The notes beneath the pieces were generated by a model that did no database searches, was not told the origin of the DNA, and saw nothing but the letters and a program-made list of their open reading frames with translations. From positions 12,031,246-12,095,245 of the forward strand of contig OX453273.1 of NCBI GenBank assembly GCA_949710005.1: a DNA stretch of 64,000 nt, in the 5' to 3' direction. A program made the translations under genes and the position numbers. Origin of the DNA: Ricordea florida. Its lineage: Eukaryota > Cnidaria > Anthozoa > Corallimorpharia > Ricordeidae. Shown here piece after piece: positions 10,864 to 24,000 of the stretch (positions are counted from its first letter, which is position 1; every line of letters begins with the position of its first letter).

Positions 10864-11997
10864 ATGGCGTACGCAGATACCAGAGGTAAACAAAACAGGT
10901 CAAGAGCAAAACCGAAAGATAGGTCTCCGATCGGCGCTTTGGGTAGACCACTTAGTAATCTCACACTGGAGACGACACTGGACACTTCGAAAGAAAGTAA
11001 ATCTGTTGTTCAAAGAGAACGCAGTCCAGCCAGTGCCAACAGGTACTCGAGGTATAATAGCAACCGAACATCAGAATCGAACTCGGTGAGTTCCAAGATA
11101 GTGCCTCGTAAGTCACCAAATTTGAATGTAAGAGGAGGGTATTCAAGCCAGAGACAAGCCGCTGATGGAGAATCTTTTCCGCAAAAGGCTGTAGTAGCGA
11201 AATCAAAGGGAAGGTTGGTACCGAAAGGGTATACGGTACGGCCAATTGTACCCGCGGACAGACCTGAATTACTCCCTGTGGCACGAGCAATGCACGGTGA
11301 TGACTTCGCACCGCGGGTGAAAAAGCTGTTTGATCCCGAACGGGAAGCGGCAGTAGATGCTATCCAAACAGGGGTGTATATAGGCTGGCGTGTACCAGGG
11401 ACCAAATTCGATTGCATTCGCGTTGGCAGCAGTTCAAAGTGTTTTTGTGGTCATCTACTCAGCGACCATGCCCCGTACAGCGGTAAAAGTGTGCAAGTTC
11501 CTTGTGTCGTGGGACGATGCGAGTGTAAAGCGTTTGCTTTCATCCTTTCCCGGCCCGAAGAAGCGGGAGAATGGTGGTTACAGCGTCGTCCGGGTTACGA
11601 TCCGAGCACGTGGAGGGCTAAGTGTAAATGTAAACATACCCACGAGGAACATCACCCCACTGGGCTTCGTAGATGTCGTATCAGAGGTTGCGGCTGTTCG
11701 CAGTTCTTCTCAAATTTTCTTTGCTGTGCGTGTGATCGACACTGGGAGGAACACGAAACATCGTTTGAAACAGAAGCCATGAGAAAAGACGAAGGTTTGC
11801 CTCATGGGGAAGCGTATCTACCCTTTCACGAGTTTCCCGAGTTAAGAGATGCTGTGTTGACCGGAAGTGAAGACGACCATAGTCAGTATGAAGCGCTCAC
11901 TTCCGGTCGGTATGCAGTACCAGACAGTAGACCAACAGATCTAGCCCTTAGACTGAGGGGAGCCAGTAACCCCCAAAGCACACCCTTCAAGTGGTAG
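10864..11997 (+). CDS. FAM221-family cysteine-rich protein (FAM221B-like), single exon
   Basis: An uninterrupted 377-residue frame starting MAYADTRGKQNRSRAK and ending at TAG 11995. Residues 1-120 are basic, Ser- and Arg-rich and probably disordered. From about residue 126 (RPIVPADRPELLPVARAMH) to about 325 the sequence matches the FAM221 conserved region as I recall it. It holds regularly spaced Cys/His clusters: CFCGHLLSDH near 192, then CECKAF, CKCKHTHEEH, CRIRGCGCSQF, and CCACDRHWEEH near 287. The paired CxC and HxxEEH pattern suggests bound metal, but the biochemical function of FAM221 proteins is not established. No intron interrupts the frame, unlike the intron-rich neighbours, so it may be an old retrocopy or an ancestrally intronless locus. 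It is on the same strand as ADAL, 125 bp downstream. FAM221A versus FAM221B cannot be decided by eye; the long N-terminal extension favours B. Confidence 0.85.
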   Translation: MAYADTRGKQNRSRAKPKDRSPIGALGRPLSNLTLETTLDTSKESKSVVQRERSPASANRYSRYNSNRTSESNSVSSKIVPRKSPNLNVRGGYSSQRQAADGESFPQKAVVAKSKGRLVPKGYTVRPIVPADRPELLPVARAMHGDDFAPRVKKLFDPEREAAVDAIQTGVYIGWRVPGTKFDCIRVGSSSKCFCGHLLSDHAPYSGKSVQVPCVVGRCECKAFAFILSRPEEAGEWWLQRRPGYDPSTWRAKCKCKHTHEEHHPTGLRRCRIRGCGCSQFFSNFLCCACDRHWEEHETSFETEAMRKDEGLPHGEAYLPFHEFPELRDAVLTGSEDDHSQYEALTSGRYAVPDSRPTDLALRLRGASNPQSTPFKW

Positions 11998-12108
11998 CTT
12001 ATGGGGTATGGAGGAGTATGCATAAATGGCTGTCTGAAAATTACCCCTTTGGCCAGGTTTTGTATGCCATCCCAGGAGCGAATCATCCTCAGTGGTTAAT
12101 TTGTATAG

Positions 12109-12405
12109 GTAATCACATGATTTCGAGTGCAATTTGGGATAAATCAGCATGAGCAAAATTTTTCAAAGGCTAACCAAATTGCACTCGCCCTACGGGCTCG
12201 TGCAATTTGTAGTCTTTGAAAAATGTACAAGTGCTGATTTATCCCAAATTGCACAAGACAAATCATGTGATTACTTGTTAATAATATACATGCAAAAATT
12301 TAATTTCAACTTTCTGCACTCAATTTCAATTTTCTGCACTGTTTGGGATTAATTGACGTGCTCTCAGCCAATGAGCATGCTGAAATGTTTGCATGTATAT
12401 TGTTA
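12109..12405. mobile_element. Palindromic MITE with GTAATCA(C/T)A ends
   Basis: 12109-12275 is an inverted repeat around GCCCTACGGGCTCG: GTAATCACATGATTTCGAGT on the left, its inverse ending ATGTGATTAC on the right. A tail follows with TTTTCTGCACTGTTTGGGAT and CTCTCAGCCAAT. The same plan occurs at 31323-31806, and the tail alone at 43491-43620 (inverted). It starts 112 bp downstream of the FAM221 stop and may contribute its 3' end. Confidence 0.75.
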
Positions 12406-12409
12406 GGAG

Positions 12410-15095
12410 GGAAACTTGTTAGAAATTTCAGTGCTGCAGGCTTAGCGCCTATAAATTTTAATTCATTTAATTGAAAGATTTTGTATGGGAGAAAGGACAA
12501 GTTCGCTCACTTTCAGGTTTGTACCCACATCAAAATGGCCATATAATTCTTGTCCAAATTGAAGAAAGGCATTTGAACAAGCCTAGAGTGTAATTTTGAC
12601 CTCGGTCTTACTTAATTGAAATCCAGTTCTTAATTATCTTTCAAAAACGTGAAATCAGTCGCGACTATTTATTCATCATGAACTTCTATGTTGGTTGTTG
12701 TCTCTATCAGTTTTTATAGTGAAAGGGAGGGGAGGGGGGTCACACCCAGGATATTTACCAGACTGGCATGTCGACATCCACGCCGTTTAACGAAATGAAA
12801 CTATCGAACACTGGAAAAGATTTAGTGCATGTTGATTCTTTGGATTCGCGTGTTTTCGCCACCTGAATTCTAGGGACATAAAACAATTATCTCACAGAGG
12901 GGGGGGTCACGGACACCCCAAAACCCCCTAGCTTCGTCCCTGTACCTAATTTGGCCAACTTTCGAGAGCCAATATCTACTTAGTACTACTGAAGCGCTTC
13001 GTAATAAAACATTTCGCCTTTCACCCGCCGCTCTTGTCCCTCTACACATGTTCGCTAATTAAAATCTTGCTTGCAGTGTGCTTGGTTTAATGGTCGACTT
13101 CTAATCAAGTCTAAGTGGAGTAAGGGTGTATATGTTAAAGCCACACATATGAGCACTAAGGCGACAGTGGTAGAAGGATAAGACCCTATTTCTCCCCAAA
13201 AATAAAAAGAGAAAACAGAGCTCAAAAGCCAGCAGCAATGGACAGCTGTTTCGGCCTCATTAACATGGCACAGCTAACAGATGAGCTCTGGGTTCCCACA
13301 TGATATCAATATTCTACCATTGTCGCCTAGACCCTTTGACTTCGTCATTTTAAACCACATCCCACAACCTTACCATTTTCCTACCTATTAAATCTGCCAG
13401 ACAAGCGAGACTGCAATCCGCTAGTTTAATTTGGATATGTCAATTGTGATTTTCTGTGCTGCAAAACTTAATGGAGGGCGTTTCTTTAGCAGTGGACGAC
13501 TAAAACGCTTGTCTCCGAAGCAGTTGTCTGGCTTGTCACTCAACGCTCACACCCCCAAACACAGGCGTATTAACAAGATTCAGGTAACGACTGAGAGAGA
13601 CAGCACCTGTATGATCCAAACCCTCAGTTCACTGGAAAATGTTTTATACATTATTTTGAGCTTTGCTTCCCGTCTTACAGAGTAAAAAAAAAAGGTAACT
13701 TAGTTATACTCCAGCTCAGTGCCACACACCAACCACCACAGGTACCAGAACGATATATGTTTTGTTAAATTTTATTTCACATCAGGAAAAGCTCACTCTA
13801 TAAACTTTTATTTACAAACATACAAAGAAAAAAAACATTTCCTCCGCTTTTCTATTGGTTGGTTTCTTAACACTTTTAAGACGCTAATTGCACCTTTCAC
13901 TTAATTTTCCGGTGAGCACGTTAGGAAAAAGCGTTAATTTAACACTTAAATACGAAATTAAAACGTCCTGAAAGACTGGAATACCAGAAAAGATTGCCGC
14001 TAACCTGCGCTTAATTAGCTTTCTTGGAAAATAACCCAGATATTAACTTTGTAAAGTATTCCCATTCAATACTAAGTCAGAGTTGCCATTTTAATGTGAC
14101 CATTTTCTTCATTCTTAGAAGCTTTTTGGTTGCCTTTGCAATAATAAATTAGAAAATGAACCCTTTCATGCTCCGTAGTAATTCTCCTCAGAGAGGGAAT
14201 AACAATTCCTTACAAAATTCGAGAATTCGTTTGTTCGACTCTATACCCGAGGTAATAAATTTTATTCTTATCAATTACTTGCTTGAAAATGTATTGATTT
14301 TGTGAGAAGTTGCAAATTGATCAACTCTAAGGGTGAAAAGATTAAGACAATCACTACGGCTCCGAAGGCGTGACAGGCCGTACAAGCTGGATAAAATGCG
14401 AGGTGGCAAAAATAAGGCCGCTTTTAAGCACTGTATCCAGCTCACAAAGAATAAAACATCTGGCCAGCGTGTAACCAAATATTACTCCCAAATACGCTGA
14501 GTCGGCATCACAAAAAAAAAAAGAGTCAATTGTTGCGAAAAATGACAAGCACCGAAAAAAGGGGAATTTAATTTTCTTGTTTCTATATTATGGGTTTTCG
14601 CTGAACGAAGACTCTTCCTTTTTGCCGAAAATACAAAAGCCCTGCGGAGTTAATAGCTGAGGCAACTTGGGAGGTACTTATGATGGTTGTTTTACTTCCA
14701 ACAACTCACCGATTTCACTCATTAATCCTTTGTTAATCAGAGTTTTCATTCACACGGTGATCCACAATTTATACCTAGGGCGTCCTGGATGTGATGTGAG
14801 TTCTGGCAAATGATAATGCGGGGCTTTCCGAGTCTGCTGCGTGACTAAGCGACTACTGCTGGTTCTTTGCGCAATCCAGCCTTGCTGTGAATTTAAGTAG
14901 GTAGCTTTACAAAACTGTTCCGTCCACATGGCGTTTTGTTAAGAGTCTTTACTTGTCAAGTGCAGGATCCATGTTTTTGGTTTTACTTCACGCTCTGTGC
15001 CTTTGAATCTGTTCCGTAATTTTGTTTCTAGTTCTCTTATTTGTGGATTTACTGCTCGAACGTTCATCGCAATTCTAAATGCCTAACAACGATCC
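12410..15095. other. Non-coding region between convergent genes
   Basis: No coding exon is supported here. The right part, nearest 15095, should be the 3' UTR of the GAS2-like gene. A minus-strand AATAAA near 13804 is a candidate poly(A) signal, but others exist. Small low-complexity runs (GGGGAGGGG near 12729 and 12898, poly-A near 13684 and 14512) are the only other structure seen. Confidence 0.5.
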
Positions 15096-18000
15096 TCAAC
15101 TTTCTCCCAGGCCTTGCTCCTGCTCCATGACTGCCTCTGCTGTTGAACTGACAGACTGTTCTTCTCCATCTGTGATGACTGTTTCTGTAATCGTCCGGCG
15201 TACCGTCACTACGTCCACTTGTTCTACGACCTCTTCAGCGGAAGGTTCGGATGGTTCCGTTTCTTGTTCGGCTTGCTCCGAATCAGGTGTTGCTTCAACC
15301 GGTTTTTCTTCGAGAGCACCTTCAACCGGTGGAGCGGGTGGTGTTGCTTGCTCCTTCACGTCCTCTGCTGCTGTAGTTTCTTCTTCTTCCGTGGGAGAAG
15401 TTGGTTTTTCGGGCACCTCTTCCTTTTTCTCCTTCGGTGTCTCGTCTGCCTTCTTCGATGCTGGCTTTGTCATTGGTTTCCGTCCAGCGGCAGGTTTAGC
15501 ACCAGGTTTAGATTTGGCGTCGGTAGCCGAAGGTTTTGCGTCGATGGCTTTCTCGGCAGCCGTAGCAGGCCTTGCAGCCGATGTTTTAGTAGTTTCCCTC
15601 ACTGTGGTTTTGCCACCGGCCTCTTTTTTCACAGTAGTTTTCGTAGTCTTGTGTTGGCCATTTTTTTCTTCTCTGACTGTCTTTGTTGTCGTGGTTTTGT
15701 CACCGGCTTCTTTTTTCACAGTAGTTTTAGTAGTCTTGTGTTGGCCATTTTTTTCTTCTCTGACTGTCTTTGTTGTCGTGGTTTTGTCACCGGCTTCTTT
15801 TTTCACAGTAGTTTTAGCAGTCTTGTGTTGACCATTTTTCTCTTCTGTGATCGTCTTTTTTTTTGTTGTAATTTTCACTGGCGCAGCGCCAGATTTCGTG
15901 GTTGTCCTCGTTGTTGTTAATGTGGTTGTCTTCTTAACAGTCGTCGACGGACCCGTTGGTTTTGGCGTCGCACTCTGTGGGCGTGTGGCTAGTTTCTTTG
16001 AAGTGTCTGCACCGTCTTTAGTATCACTGGGTTTCGCACTACTCGGTCGACTTGGTTTGGTTGCAGTTGGCTTTGCAGCGACTTCCCTTGTCCTTTGAGG
16101 CGCTGGTTTAGCAGACGTGGGTCTCGCTGTAGATGACTTAGCCGCGCTTTTGGGACCGCCGCCATCCTTGGCGTCTTGTCCAGGAGCTTTAGCATGAACT
16201 GGTGCTTTGTTAGGCGCAGCACTTAATGGGCGAGCAGTCCCCAAAGGTTTAGGTGTGGGGTTGGCAGATGCGGCGCTCCTGGGTCTCTCTGGTTTCTTAC
16301 CAGGTTCTGTCTTACCACTGGTTGGCTTGGTTGCTGGTTTTTTGGATGCAGGGGGCTCCATCGATGGCTTCTTCGCCACTGAGGCATTGGCGCAAGCGGG
16401 TTTAGACTTAGCTGGGGCTTTTGGGGCAGTGGTTTTAGACATTATGGGTGCTTTAGCTGCAGCGGATTTCGACGTGGCTGGTGCTTTGGTCGCTGCTGAC
16501 TTGGTCGGCAAAGGCGGCCTCGCTCCACTACCTGGTTTCTTGGCTGCAGATATCTTCACTGCTGGTACTGTATCTACTTTGGGCGGAGACGCAGGCTTTG
16601 TTTTTGCCGTGTCAGTTTTACTTGCCATCTTCCTATCTGTTTCTTCCACCTGCACCTCTTCTACCACCTTTTCCTTGGTCGTCTCCATGGCCTCTACTGG
16701 GACTTGCTCAATTTGCTCTTCTTTTTTAACCTCCTGGGTTTGCGCCTGTGTGGTAGTTTCGCCCGTTACAGTTTCAGTGCCAACTTCTTCCTCTCCACCT
16801 TCCTTATCAATATCCTTTGCTTCGTCTTCTTGTTTGGTGGGAGGCTCGTCTGTATTCACCTCTTCCGCCACACGATGCTCTTCATCCGTTTCCTCCTCCT
16901 GTGGTTCGCCGCATTCTTCAATTCTGACTTCCGGCGTCTCCCGCTCGTCTGGCTGTATAACTCCTTCAATATTGTCTTCCGGCCTGTTTTCTTCCGTTTG
17001 CATGACTCCTTCTATCTCGACTTCCGGTGTCTTTTCATCCGATTGTCCAACTCTTTCAACCTCGACTTCCGGTGTGCTTTTCTCTAGTTCGATGACTTCT
17101 CCAATCTTGACTTCCGGTGTCTCCTCATCTTGTGGTTCTACTATTTTTTCACTTTCGACTTCCGGAGTAAACTCCGGCTCGATGACAACAGGCGAAGATT
17201 CCACAGGGGGCTCATCTATCGCAACCGCAACATCTTCCGATCCATCGCGATCCTCTACCTGCTCCGAAGTCGTTTCTGAAGCTCCTAACGTGTCAACATC
17301 AGCGGCTTCGGTAACCTCTGGATGTCCATCAGTTTCCTCTAAAGGCGGATTTTCCAATAAACTTGCTTCTTCCTCAGACGAAGGTGGTACATCACGACCC
17401 CCAACCGTCGAAGTGTCATCCACGTTTGGTTCTTGAGCCACAAATGGTTCCAGAGGCACATCTTCAACATTTGCATCTTGCATCGAAAAAGGATCAAATG
17501 GCGATTTATCCATCTCCGCTTCCTGACAAGTTTCACTTCCGTTCAAAGGCCCGCCGAGAAGGTCATCCGAGAAACTAGCTGCATTCTCCATGGAAACTAG
17601 GCCACCAATCAGTTCGGTGTTATCAGTTTCGTCCGTGGCAGAAACTGCAGCGTTAGGCTGTAACACTTCATCTCCAAACAAGTCGCCAGCTCGTGTTTCG
17701 TTTCCGTTCGTGATTTTTCCTACAGTGGTTTCCTCGCTCTCTTCAGACTGGTATTGTTTCTCTTCAGTGTCATTACTATTTGCAATCGCGCCGTGTTCTA
17801 CTTCGTTGACTCCGTCAAACGCCGGGCTTTCAACACCTGCCATTGTACCGCTCATTCGACGAGATTCAGCTTTCTTGCCTGCCGACAAAAAATCCGGAGA
17901 AGAAATTCGTCTGCTTGTGCCAAATATTCCCTTCTCAAATCGACTTTTGAGTTGGAAAAATGACTTGCTAGTAAAGCTAGCTGGTCTACTGGTTAAATTT

Positions 18001-21000
18001 TGTGAAAGTGAAGATTCGATTTTACGAATTGCGTCTGTGATATCTCTCTCGTCCTTCTCTGTGAGTGAGAGCTTCTTAGCAGTGCGATCTCGCCTTGGAG
18101 TTGTTAGCTGATTGCCCTGAGGTGCTATAACTGGCGACTCTGGAGACGAAAAAAATTAAATTTTAATATCAGCTGACAAAAACAAACAGAACCATAAAAT
18201 ATGTATAGGACACGGAAGAAACATTCGCACTGTTTGATCAGTAAAAGTGTTGTGGTTCATGGATTAATTACAAGAGTTTAAGGTTCCCACCTCGTGTGAC
18301 GCCAACTTGTTCGTTTCGCTTGACTTTGTCCAAGAGACTATTCAAACTGCCGGAATTTGGTGATGATATCGAGTTCCGAGGACTGGGACGAGCTTGAGGT
18401 GTTGGCGACTCAGGAGCTGTGGACAAAAAATCGGAATCAACTTCTAGAAATAAGCCACAACTGAATATAGCTAAAAAAAAAGTTTTGCCAAAGTGTTTGC
18501 AATAATCTCATTTATTCTTACAAAGGAATCAGAAATCGGCCAAACCTCCACAAATTTACACGCAAATACTACTCCAAACCGTATGACACCAATTAATCAA
18601 GACGCAGACACGTATTTGAATAAACAAACAACACGAAGTTGGGAAAATACTGTTACAACATGGCGGGGTATAGCGGGCTCCAACATACTCGACAAAACGC
18701 AATTATCTATTATATTTTGCCGAAATGTTTACAAAACAAGGATGGCATAAAGTAAAGCGAAGAGGGAAAGATAAAAATTTATACAGAAACATTCTCAGAA
18801 TCGGAATGGTGATTATGGCTGGGCAGACAATTGCTGAAGGGAAAAAAAGGCGTCAAACCAAGCTGCAAACATATGGAATAATTCATGCAGACTTATAAAT
18901 CTTACAAGCGCGCCAAAATACTTTCGTTCTTAAAACAGAGAAAGATAAAACGGACACCAGTAATTAATGGCCCTTTAATATTAAGAGAATATTTTCTTCA
19001 TCAAGTGACAACTAAAAGGTCGTTCTATCCCTGTTTACAAATATTAATCAGCGTGAAAGACTACGACTACATTTAATAATCATGTATTTTGCAATAAATG
19101 TAGAACCAGAACGAGTTTTGCCGCAGAAAGAGGTTATTATTTTGTTGGGTCCACTTCATCAAATGGCGTATTACCCGCTTTTTTCTCCGGTTCAAAATTC
19201 AAGGATTTTGTCTAATCGATATTTTTTAATAGACAAAATGTAACTTGCGACCGTCCGACAAATATTTGATATTCATTTTGAACAGGAATAACGATGAACC
19301 CGAACGAGAAAAGAACTTTTAATATGAGGTTGAGATGCCACATTTTCGAGCCTCACAGCACATGTACCAAATCGCCCAAAAAAAAACATGCCAACAGTCC
19401 AAAAATTGAAAATTGCAAAACAATGCTACACGGAACTGTTCCAGAAAACTCCCTTTCAATTCCTTTTTGAGAAATGAGGGAAGTACTGCTCAGCAGCTTT
19501 CTAACCAATGCAGGCATGACATGTTTAATCTATGAATAAATATTTGCTTTCACTTTTTCCTCGCGTGCGTTCTCACATTGCGCACAACTGCGAAAACTTC
19601 GAGGCGTACAATTTTAGCTAGAGAGAAATTAGACAGAACCAACCATTACGGCAACGAAAAATGACTCACGGAATGACGAAGAATAGAACAGGACTGATAC
19701 ATAGCGACGATATATTGACCAAAGTCTACATTTTGTTGCCTACTACTACAAGTTTTCTATTGACACACTGAGGTCATCAGCAGATCCGACATTCTTGATG
19801 TTTTGTCGTTGCTGTCTTTATATAGTTTGTCGTTTTTGGAGTTACAAAATGATTAGACCGATTTATTGTGACTCGAGATTAGATCCTTGTAGGTGGAGAA
19901 TTAGAATTAATAGACGAGTTGTCAAGAAGTGACCGCGTTACTCGTTCTTGTCTTGTTTCAACTCCAGAAGACTTAATTAAAAGACTTTATATAAAATGTA
20001 TACAATAAGTTTATTACATGAACTGTTGCTCGCTACCTTCACGTCGACTGTTGACGCTGAGTAATCGGTTTTGGGTTATTCTTCGAGCACGCTATCAAAG
20101 CAGAAAGCAGATATGCATGATAGGCTCTCGTATCAGGATTTCAAAAGGAAGACATTTTGTGTCGATCCACGCCCCGCTAAGAAAAATACTTCAAACTTGC
20201 AATTGTGTCTGAGAAATGTTGCGTGACTAGGAATATCAGGCTAACGGATTGTTTGAGCTGAAATTATACATATTCAGAACAAAGAATGGTACATACAACT
20301 GGAACCGTGAAATACACCGAGGTACGCAATTCATGTTGTATATAGCAATTCAGCATACCAAAGTTAATATCAGTAGTTATCACATTATAAGGAAAATGTA
20401 CAGACTTGTATGTCAACCAAAGCAAAACACGTTTCCAAGGAAATGGGTCAGAGTAACGACCCACTTAGGGTGATTATTGACTGCTTAGAGAGCCATGGTA
20501 ATAAGGTCATTTTGGATTATTGTTTTGTCTATCAAAAAGAAATAGATTGAGCATTGATGAGAGCTTGTAGCTGTGGCACTAGTATGCCTGCTGTTGACAA
20601 TTTATGCACAATTTACCAATGAAGAGACCTTGAATCTTCCAGAGATAATTGCATGCATGGACAACATAAAGTTATAACAAGAAGTAAATAAAAAGTCCAG
20701 TCACTGATTAGGGAAGAACAACTAAAAGTTCTGACCAGTGGAAATTTGGTTCAGTAGCTTTTTTAATCAACTGTCACACCTCATGGTTAAATCCATAAGT
20801 GAAAATGTTAGGGCCACAAACTGTGAGTCACAGTTTGACTTTGGTAGCAGAGGGTTAATGAGCTTAAAGAATGTGTGCATTACACACCATGTATGTTATT
20901 ACAGCTTTACAACTAACAGCTGCACTCAATACAGCATTGCTTTAGTGCACAATATATCACTGTAACCATGGCAACTGGAGGGTTGGGCAACCAGTGCACA

Positions 21001-24000
21001 TTATAATGTACACATATTAAGTGGAAATAGATGATACTGACCCTATGTCTGCTTTAAAATTACCAAATCAGATAAAACCTTGGCCAATTCTGACCCCAGA
21101 AAATGTCAAATTATACTGAGCAAATACAAGACCAACAGCATAAGCACCATGGATGAAGAAAAGCAGTGGCTAAGCCATACACGTTCTGAGAATGAGAATG
21201 GAAAAAATACAAAGAGTAGCTAAATCCACTTGACACTGCACAGCCCAGGTTGAATTAAAAGAAATAGGTTGGAGTTGCAGCAAAGCTCATAGGTTAATTA
21301 GCCTGTGTCCATGTTATATGGAATTGGGCTCTCATAGCCTTACTCCTGCCAGAGAAGAAGAGGATTAAATAGAAAGTAAGTGAATCAGATATAGATAAGA
21401 ACAAACTCTGTTTCATCTATGGCTAAGATTTCAACTTTGGCACTTACTATGAGGAGACCATCACCTTGACTGAATCGATCTGGCCAGTGGTAAATGTCAA
21501 GTATATACAATCACACAAAGTTTGGACAACGGTTAGATCGAGTTACAAGAATAAAAGAGTATGATGACTGGCAAAATGTCTCCCTTCTCCTTAGAATCAA
21601 AAGACACAATGACACTGAACAGGGTGATCGACTGCTACACAACAACAACAAACTGGCAAAGCCTTATACCTTTCATTCCAATTCTAGCTACAGATCTCCT
21701 AAGAGAGTGCCATAGACTCCCTTAAAACTCACTTTGGAAAAGTTGGAGTGAAATCAGTTCAATATATAGCTTAAAATTAGCTCAATTTTCACCATTTCTT
21801 GGTTTGAAAGCATAATTAGTTTGGAAAATTTGGAGTGAATTCAGTTACATATTTGTCCTTAAACTTAGCTCAATTTTCACCATCCGTTGGCTTAAAATTG
21901 TGTGTTTTAGTTGTCAGCGAAAGTTATTATTATGTCTTGGCCTTTTTAGGGAGTGAAAGAGCCAACTTTCACCAAACCACTTACTATGGAGGAATTGCTT
22001 TACAGTGCATTCCACATAACTTTTGACAAACAGGTTCCAAAGTTCCTCTGAAATTCCTGAAGTTCGTTATGAACTTGGAAACTTCATGACGTTGTCAATC
22101 AAATTGCGAACTTCAAAATGAAGTTGCGAATTTCATGTGCAGCAAAGTTTGGAACTTGGCAGGGGAGATTCGAATTGCTTATTGTCATTATTCCAGTTCT
22201 TGTCATATCTTCGATTATGGCAGATTCATCAAATTGGATGGCTACGTTTGTTATCAACAATGTTGGCAATGGTTTGTTTCTGTACTCTTGGCTCTTTTCC
22301 TATTTGTGATGGCCCTTTTCCTACTAAACAGCTTTCAGCTTTCAACTTTCAATAATTCTCTGTCTAACAGAACTTCGGATTCCTTTCCCTCACAACGTGA
22401 ACAGATTTATTTGTAATTATGTGGCCTACCCAACTACACAGAATGACGAGAACTTGGCTCACAACAAACTTCGTAACTTCCCAATGAAGTTTGTCTTGAA
22501 ATTTGCAACTTTGTTTTGACTTTTCAGATTTGATTGACAACTATGTAATAAAATTTCCAAGTTCGTAGCGAACTTTGGGAATTTTAAACAAACTCTGGAA
22601 CCCGTTTGTCAAACGTTATGTAAAATGCACTGTAAAAACATGACATGAGTACCACTAAAGACATGCCCACAGCCATGAGGACTCTGTGATAATCCCTTAG
22701 AACAAACTTAAATTAGCTTGTTCAAAACATGACAAAAGAAAGCAATCTGCATGTATCAAGTTCTCACAGCAACAGCACCACAACTTTAAATCCCCTTTGT
22801 GACCAGCATCCAATTTCTCATTACAATATATTATTCACTGTTCATCAAGCATTCAGGTTATGAGAATAACAAAAATGATCACCAAAAAAGAGTTTTTATG
22901 ATATCCAAACAAATTCTCCTCGCATAGTACCATCATAAATATATGAGAACAGTTAGGAGCAAATGAATATTGATATTGGGGCTTAAAGGGTTAAGAAGTC
23001 AGTAACATCTTGAGCACTGAAGTTGCCAATCGCATCACTAAACTGATGAAATATATAGCACCCAAAATATTTTTCATTTCATTCAACTGATGATATTTAA
23101 GAGGTCAGTCAACAGAAATAAATCTAATTCTCTGGGTGTTAAACCACTAACTATGATAGTTTGAATTGTAGTACACCAAGTAAAGAAATTTTGCAGATTA
23201 AACAGTCTTTTTCTCTAACTGTAGAAAGTACAATATTAGATTTATGTCAATAATTTTGGTATAGGCTGCATCATTCACATAACAGAGATATGTTTGATTT
23301 TATTGATTGTTTGTTTGTGAAGGGCACCTGAAAGTAAAAAAGCTGTCAGGAAACTTAACAAAAATTTGCAGCATTTTATGAATTAGGAGCTCAATATTGG
23401 GCAGGTAAAAGTATACTGAAAACTTGCAGTAATGCCTCTGAGGAATAAAAAAATGCATATCAACAATAATAAGGATCAGAGATTTTTTAATTTATATTAC
23501 ATAATTTTCATGAGATTATTAACTGTGCATTACAACAAGCTTTAAATTTTTTGGAAAGATAAAATAACACTAAAACTATGGGAAATGTTAAAAGAGTGTG
23601 TGATGCTCTGAGAGATAGTGTTACATCTGTGAATTCCACACTACTGTGTATACACAGATTTCAACAGTGAAAACAGCATTTTGTCCTGTTTCTTGTTTTT
23701 GCTTATGGAAATTATTTTCATACAGACATAGCTTAACCTTAAATATTCTTTTTCTTCAACTGTATGTAAATTTGCTAGACCTGTCAAAGTTGACAATGAT
23801 TATTTTTGCTGACATTTTTAGCTTTGTGGTGAAACACACCAACACAAAACAATTCCATGTAAGGTTGGTCCCAGTAACAAAAATGTGGGAGGAGTGGGTG
23901 GCGAGGCCTTAAGAAACATTTGCAATGTGGAACTATGCCTGCTCAAACTAAGTGCCCAAATCACCAACACCCAACAGCTACAATAAAAGAACTCTTTCAA

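Noticed and set aside
16207-17436. 409-residue plus-strand open frame opposite the GAS2-like tail
   Set aside because: It is the mirror of a Ser/Glu/Thr/Val-rich coding exon on the other strand. The composition is low-complexity, with no domains and no splice context. The same applies to 15079-15831 and 15219-15920.
17886-17888. Start of a separate 930-residue protein at 17888
   Set aside because: The codon is TTG, and the frame is open upstream to an acceptor at 18140 that matches the phase of the preceding GAS2-like exon. It is an internal position of a longer protein.
22118-22416. Several overlapping short hydrophobic frames
   Set aside because: They lie within the non-autonomous element at 22001-22634, overlap in all three frames, and are probably chance.
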